From Symbiodinium natans (lineage: Eukaryota > Sar > Dinophyceae > Suessiales > Symbiodiniaceae), in the NCBI GenBank assembly GCA_905221605.1, contig CAJNDS010002065.1, positions 442,501 through 506,500 on the forward strand: 64,000 nt of DNA, given 5' to 3'. Positions 61,359-64,000 of the stretch are shown here, piece after piece. The position numbers were made by a program, and so were the translations under genes. The notes below the pieces were generated by a model that was not told where the DNA came from, did no database searches, and saw nothing but the letters and a program-made list of their open reading frames with translations. Position 1 is the stretch's first letter. Each line of letters begins with the position of its first letter.

Positions 61359-62321
61359 GTTGTTCTTGAGCCCTAAACCCTAAACCCTAAACCCTAAACC
61401 CTAAACCCTAAACCCTAAACCCTAAACCCTAAACCCTAAACCCTAAACCCTAAACCCTAAAACCCTAAACCCTAAACCCTAAACCCGAAACCCGAAACCC
61501 TAACCCTAAAAACCCTAAACCCTAAACCCTGTGCTCGGCGACGCCTCTGGGTGGGCGGCCGCGTGGCCACACTGCCGTCCGCCCCCCATCCCCGCGCAGG
61601 CTTTGGGAGGAAAAACACTTTTGATTGGGGAGTGGGCCCTTAACGCAATGCAAGGTTTGGGTTTAGGGTTTAGGGTTTAGGGTTAGGGTTTAGGGTTTAG
61701 GGTTAGGGTTTTTAGGGTTTAGGGTTTAGGGTTTAGGGTTTTGGGTTAGGGTTTAGGTTTAGGTTTAGGGTTTAGGGTTTAGGGTTTAGGGTTTAGGGTT
61801 AGGCTACATCTTTTAGCACCCAACTACGTAGGAATACAGGGTTTGATTAGAACTTGTATAGGCCATAGTCCCGTTATGACCCTGATTCTTGCCTAAACCT
61901 CAAGCCTGAACCCCAAAACCCAATCCTATAGCGCCCAACCTTGGCACCCCCTCCCCCACCCTAAACCCTAAGCCTAAACCCTAAACCCTGAAACCCTGAA
62001 CCCTCCTTGAACCCTGAACCCTAAACCATGAACCATCCCCCAAACCTGCCGCCCAACGAATTGGGGCTTCAGGTTTTTTGAGCAGGGTTTTTGGGGTTTG
62101 GAGTAAAGGGTTTAGGGTTCAGGGTTTGAGGGTTTTGGGGTTTGGGGCCATAAAAAGACCCAAGAACCCAAGAACCCAAAGCCCTAAACCCCAAACCCCA
62201 AACCCTAAAATCTACTCCCTAAACCCCAAACCCCAAACCCTAAACCCCAAGCCCCAAACCCTACACCCAACCCCCCCGACCCCAAAACCCAAACCCTAAA
62301 CCCTAAACCCAAACCCCCCAG
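61359..62321. repeat. CCCTAAA and TTTAGGG arrays
   Basis: CCCTAAA 61373-61530; island 61530-61590 with frame VLGDASGWAAAWPHC before a GC-type donor; TTTAGGG 61655-61802; unique 61803-61890; CCCTAAA/CCCCAAA variants 61890-62320. Short frames at 62078-62393 are repeat translations. Confidence 0.65.
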
Positions 62322-62385
62322 CCGCTCAGGGCGAGCCCACAGGTCGTCGGAGTCAGCGCATCGTCCACGCGAGGGTGGCTCGCGA
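62322..62385 (+). CDS. candidate exon, Arg/Ser-rich
   Basis: CCCCCAG acceptor; frame RSGRAHRSSESAHRPREGGS; the only GT donor is GTTGCC. Weak. Confidence 0.27.
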
Positions 62386-63876
62386 GTTGCCAAGGGGGGG
62401 GGGGGGGTTAAAAGGGAGTTTAGGGTTTGGGGTTTAGGGTTTAGGGTTCAGGGTTTGGGGGTTCAGGGGTTTTGGGGGGGGGGGGGGGGGGTTGGTGTTT
62501 TAGGGGTTTTGGGGTGGAACTTTAGGGTTTGGAAAGGTTCGGCGTCTTAGGGGGTTTATGGAGGGGGTCTAGGGTTTGGGACTGTAGGGTTTAGAGGGTT
62601 CGGGGTTTTAGGGCGTTTAGGGTTTAGGACCGTAGGGTTGGAACGGGTTCGGGGTGCTACAGTAGGGGGTTTAGGGGGGCTTAGGGGGTTTGGCGGGTTT
62701 AGCGGGTTTAGGGGGTTTAGGACTTTAGGGTTTAGAGGGTTCGGGGATTTTATGAGGTTTAGGGTTTAGGGCTGTAGGGAGTTTCGGGGGTTTAGGGTTT
62801 TGGACCTTTGGGTTCAGGATGTAGGTTTTCGGGTTTCGGGTCTTTTGGTGCTTCAGGGTTTAATGGATTTTCGGGTTCGGGGGTTAAAATGGGCCGAGGA
62901 TTTACGGGCCAGGGTTACAGGGTCTAGAGTTTTAGGGCCCTAAACCCTAAGCCCTAAGTCCTAAGTCCTAAACCCTAAACCCTAAACCCTAAAACTCTGA
63001 ACCCTAAACCCTAACCCTAAACCCTAAACCCTAAACCCTAAACCCTAAACCCTAAACCCTAAACCCTAAACCCTAAACCCTAAACCCCAAACCCTAAACC
63101 CTAAACCCTAAACCCTAAGCCCTAACCCTAAACCCTAAACGTTAGGGTTTAGTGGCTCAGCGCTGCAGGGCATAAGGGCTCTAGGGTTTGCTTGTAGGGC
63201 TTTCGGGGCCTTCGGGGGGTTTATGGTTCAGGGTACAAGGATTAGGTTGTAGGAGCCAAAGCGGGTTTTGCAGGTGAACGGGGCTGTGGGGGGTTGAGGG
63301 TTTGGGTTTAGGGTTTAGGGTTTAGGGCTTAGGGTTTATAATAGGGCTTAGGGTTTAGGGTTTAGGGTTTAGGGCTTAGGGCTTCGGGTTTAGTTTAGGG
63401 TTTAGGGTTTAGGGTGGGCCTAGGGTCCTTGATCTTATTGGAAAGCCAGGAGTTCACCCCTGGCCACGCAGCAGATCAGGCCACGAGCCGCCCGAAGGGA
63501 TGAAGATGGGTTTAGGGTTTAGGGTTCAGGGTTCAGGGTTCAGGGTTTAGGGTTTAGGGTTTAGGGTTTAGGGTTTAGGGGCTTGCTGTTTATGGGGTTC
63601 AGGATTTTAGGGTGTTGGGTGTGGGGGTTTGTAGGTTTTGTTTGGTTCCAGGGTTTTTTGGGTGTAGGGCTTAGGGTTACGATGGCTCTAGGGCGTTGGG
63701 GCTTGGAGTTTGCATAGGCCATTTAGGGGAATGTAAAGCTCCGGGCTTCAACCTACAGCAATGCTCATCCACGGGGCAGTTGCTGTTGAAATCTCCGTTG
63801 TAGGGGTTTGCAGCAGGGTGTTTGATGGTTTTGGGCTTGTAGGTTTCACGGTCTTTCACGCTTTCGGCCTTACGTT
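62386..63876. repeat. degenerate TTTAGGG region and CCCTAAA array
   Basis: Strongly diverged TTTAGGG text 62410-62930 with G runs (62394-62407, 62474-62490); CCCTAAA array 62938-63140; TTTAGGG variants 63145-63415; unique 63416-63510 (weak frame SSPLATQQIRPRAARRDED); TTTAGGG 63510-63580; unique 63660-63876. No gene called. Confidence 0.6.
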
Positions 63877-64000
63877 TACAGGGTGGGGCCCCCTAGTTAT
63901 AAGTAGAGTTATAAGGGCCCTAAATTGGGTTATAAGGACCCTAAGTTAGGTTATAAGTCCCTTAACTACAGTTAGTATAGTAAGGGGGCCCCACCCTGTA
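63877..64000. mobile_element. MITE TACAGGGTGGGG, copy 2, at the window edge
   Basis: Ends TACAGGGTGGGGCCCCCT and AGGGGGCCCCACCCTGTA form a perfect 18-base terminal inverted repeat; 124 bases. Identical to 55810-55932 apart from one extra G near the right end. Its last base is the last base of the window. Confidence 0.88.

Overview
The window looks like nuclear DNA of a dinoflagellate, probably close to Symbiodiniaceae. The reasons are an extreme load of plant/dinoflagellate-type telomeric repeat (TTTAGGG/CCCTAAA), GC-rich coding islands, candidate splice junctions of the AG|G type with GT, GC and perhaps GA donors, and a tyrosine-recombinase retroelement of a type I associate with dinoflagellate genomes. 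This assignment is inference. No rRNA, tRNA or CRISPR array was recognised. There is one 100-N assembly gap (41058-41157).

Layout. Short arrays of TTTAGGG or CCCTAAA, tens to hundreds of bases long and often switching orientation, occur throughout and alternate with 50-150 base unique islands. Many islands carry an open + strand frame bounded by plausible splice signals, so I read much of the window as small exons separated by introns packed with telomere-type repeats. Two multi-exon models hold reading phase across several arrays: a coiled-coil protein gene (about 29.4-37.9 kb) and a second gene (about 49.8-56.6 kb, possibly on to 61 kb). In the clearest case (54714-54810) the proposed intron is nothing but GTTTAGG units, so the telomeric unit itself supplies GT at one end and AG|G at the other.

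10.7-17.8 kb holds the one large recognisable coding unit: a retroelement of the DIRS (tyrosine recombinase) order. It has a decayed gag-like region, a reverse transcriptase, an RNase H split by a cytosine-methyltransferase-like domain, a 2A-like peptide and a tyrosine recombinase. The pol frame shifts by -1 exactly at a C7 run that has the layout of a slippery heptamer. The element lies among telomere-type repeats. A fragment of a DDE transposase gene lies at 25.7-26.0 kb.

The rest is non-autonomous repeat DNA. It includes several inverted-repeat (MITE-like) families with two or more copies in the window, one pair differing at a single base; a four-unit segmental tandem array at 22.4-24.6 kb; a duplicated about 0.8-1.1 kb repeat with a CCCTGG-rich core (19.7 and 44.4 kb); a G-tract element (46.0 and 58.6 kb) whose first bases also abut the assembly gap; and AT-rich islands, the largest at 47.9-49.5 kb.

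Limits. Exon calls come from reading frames, amino-acid texture, splice motifs and phase only. In GC-rich DNA, open frames of 20-40 codons arise by chance, so single-exon calls are weak. I read the + strand more thoroughly than the - strand.
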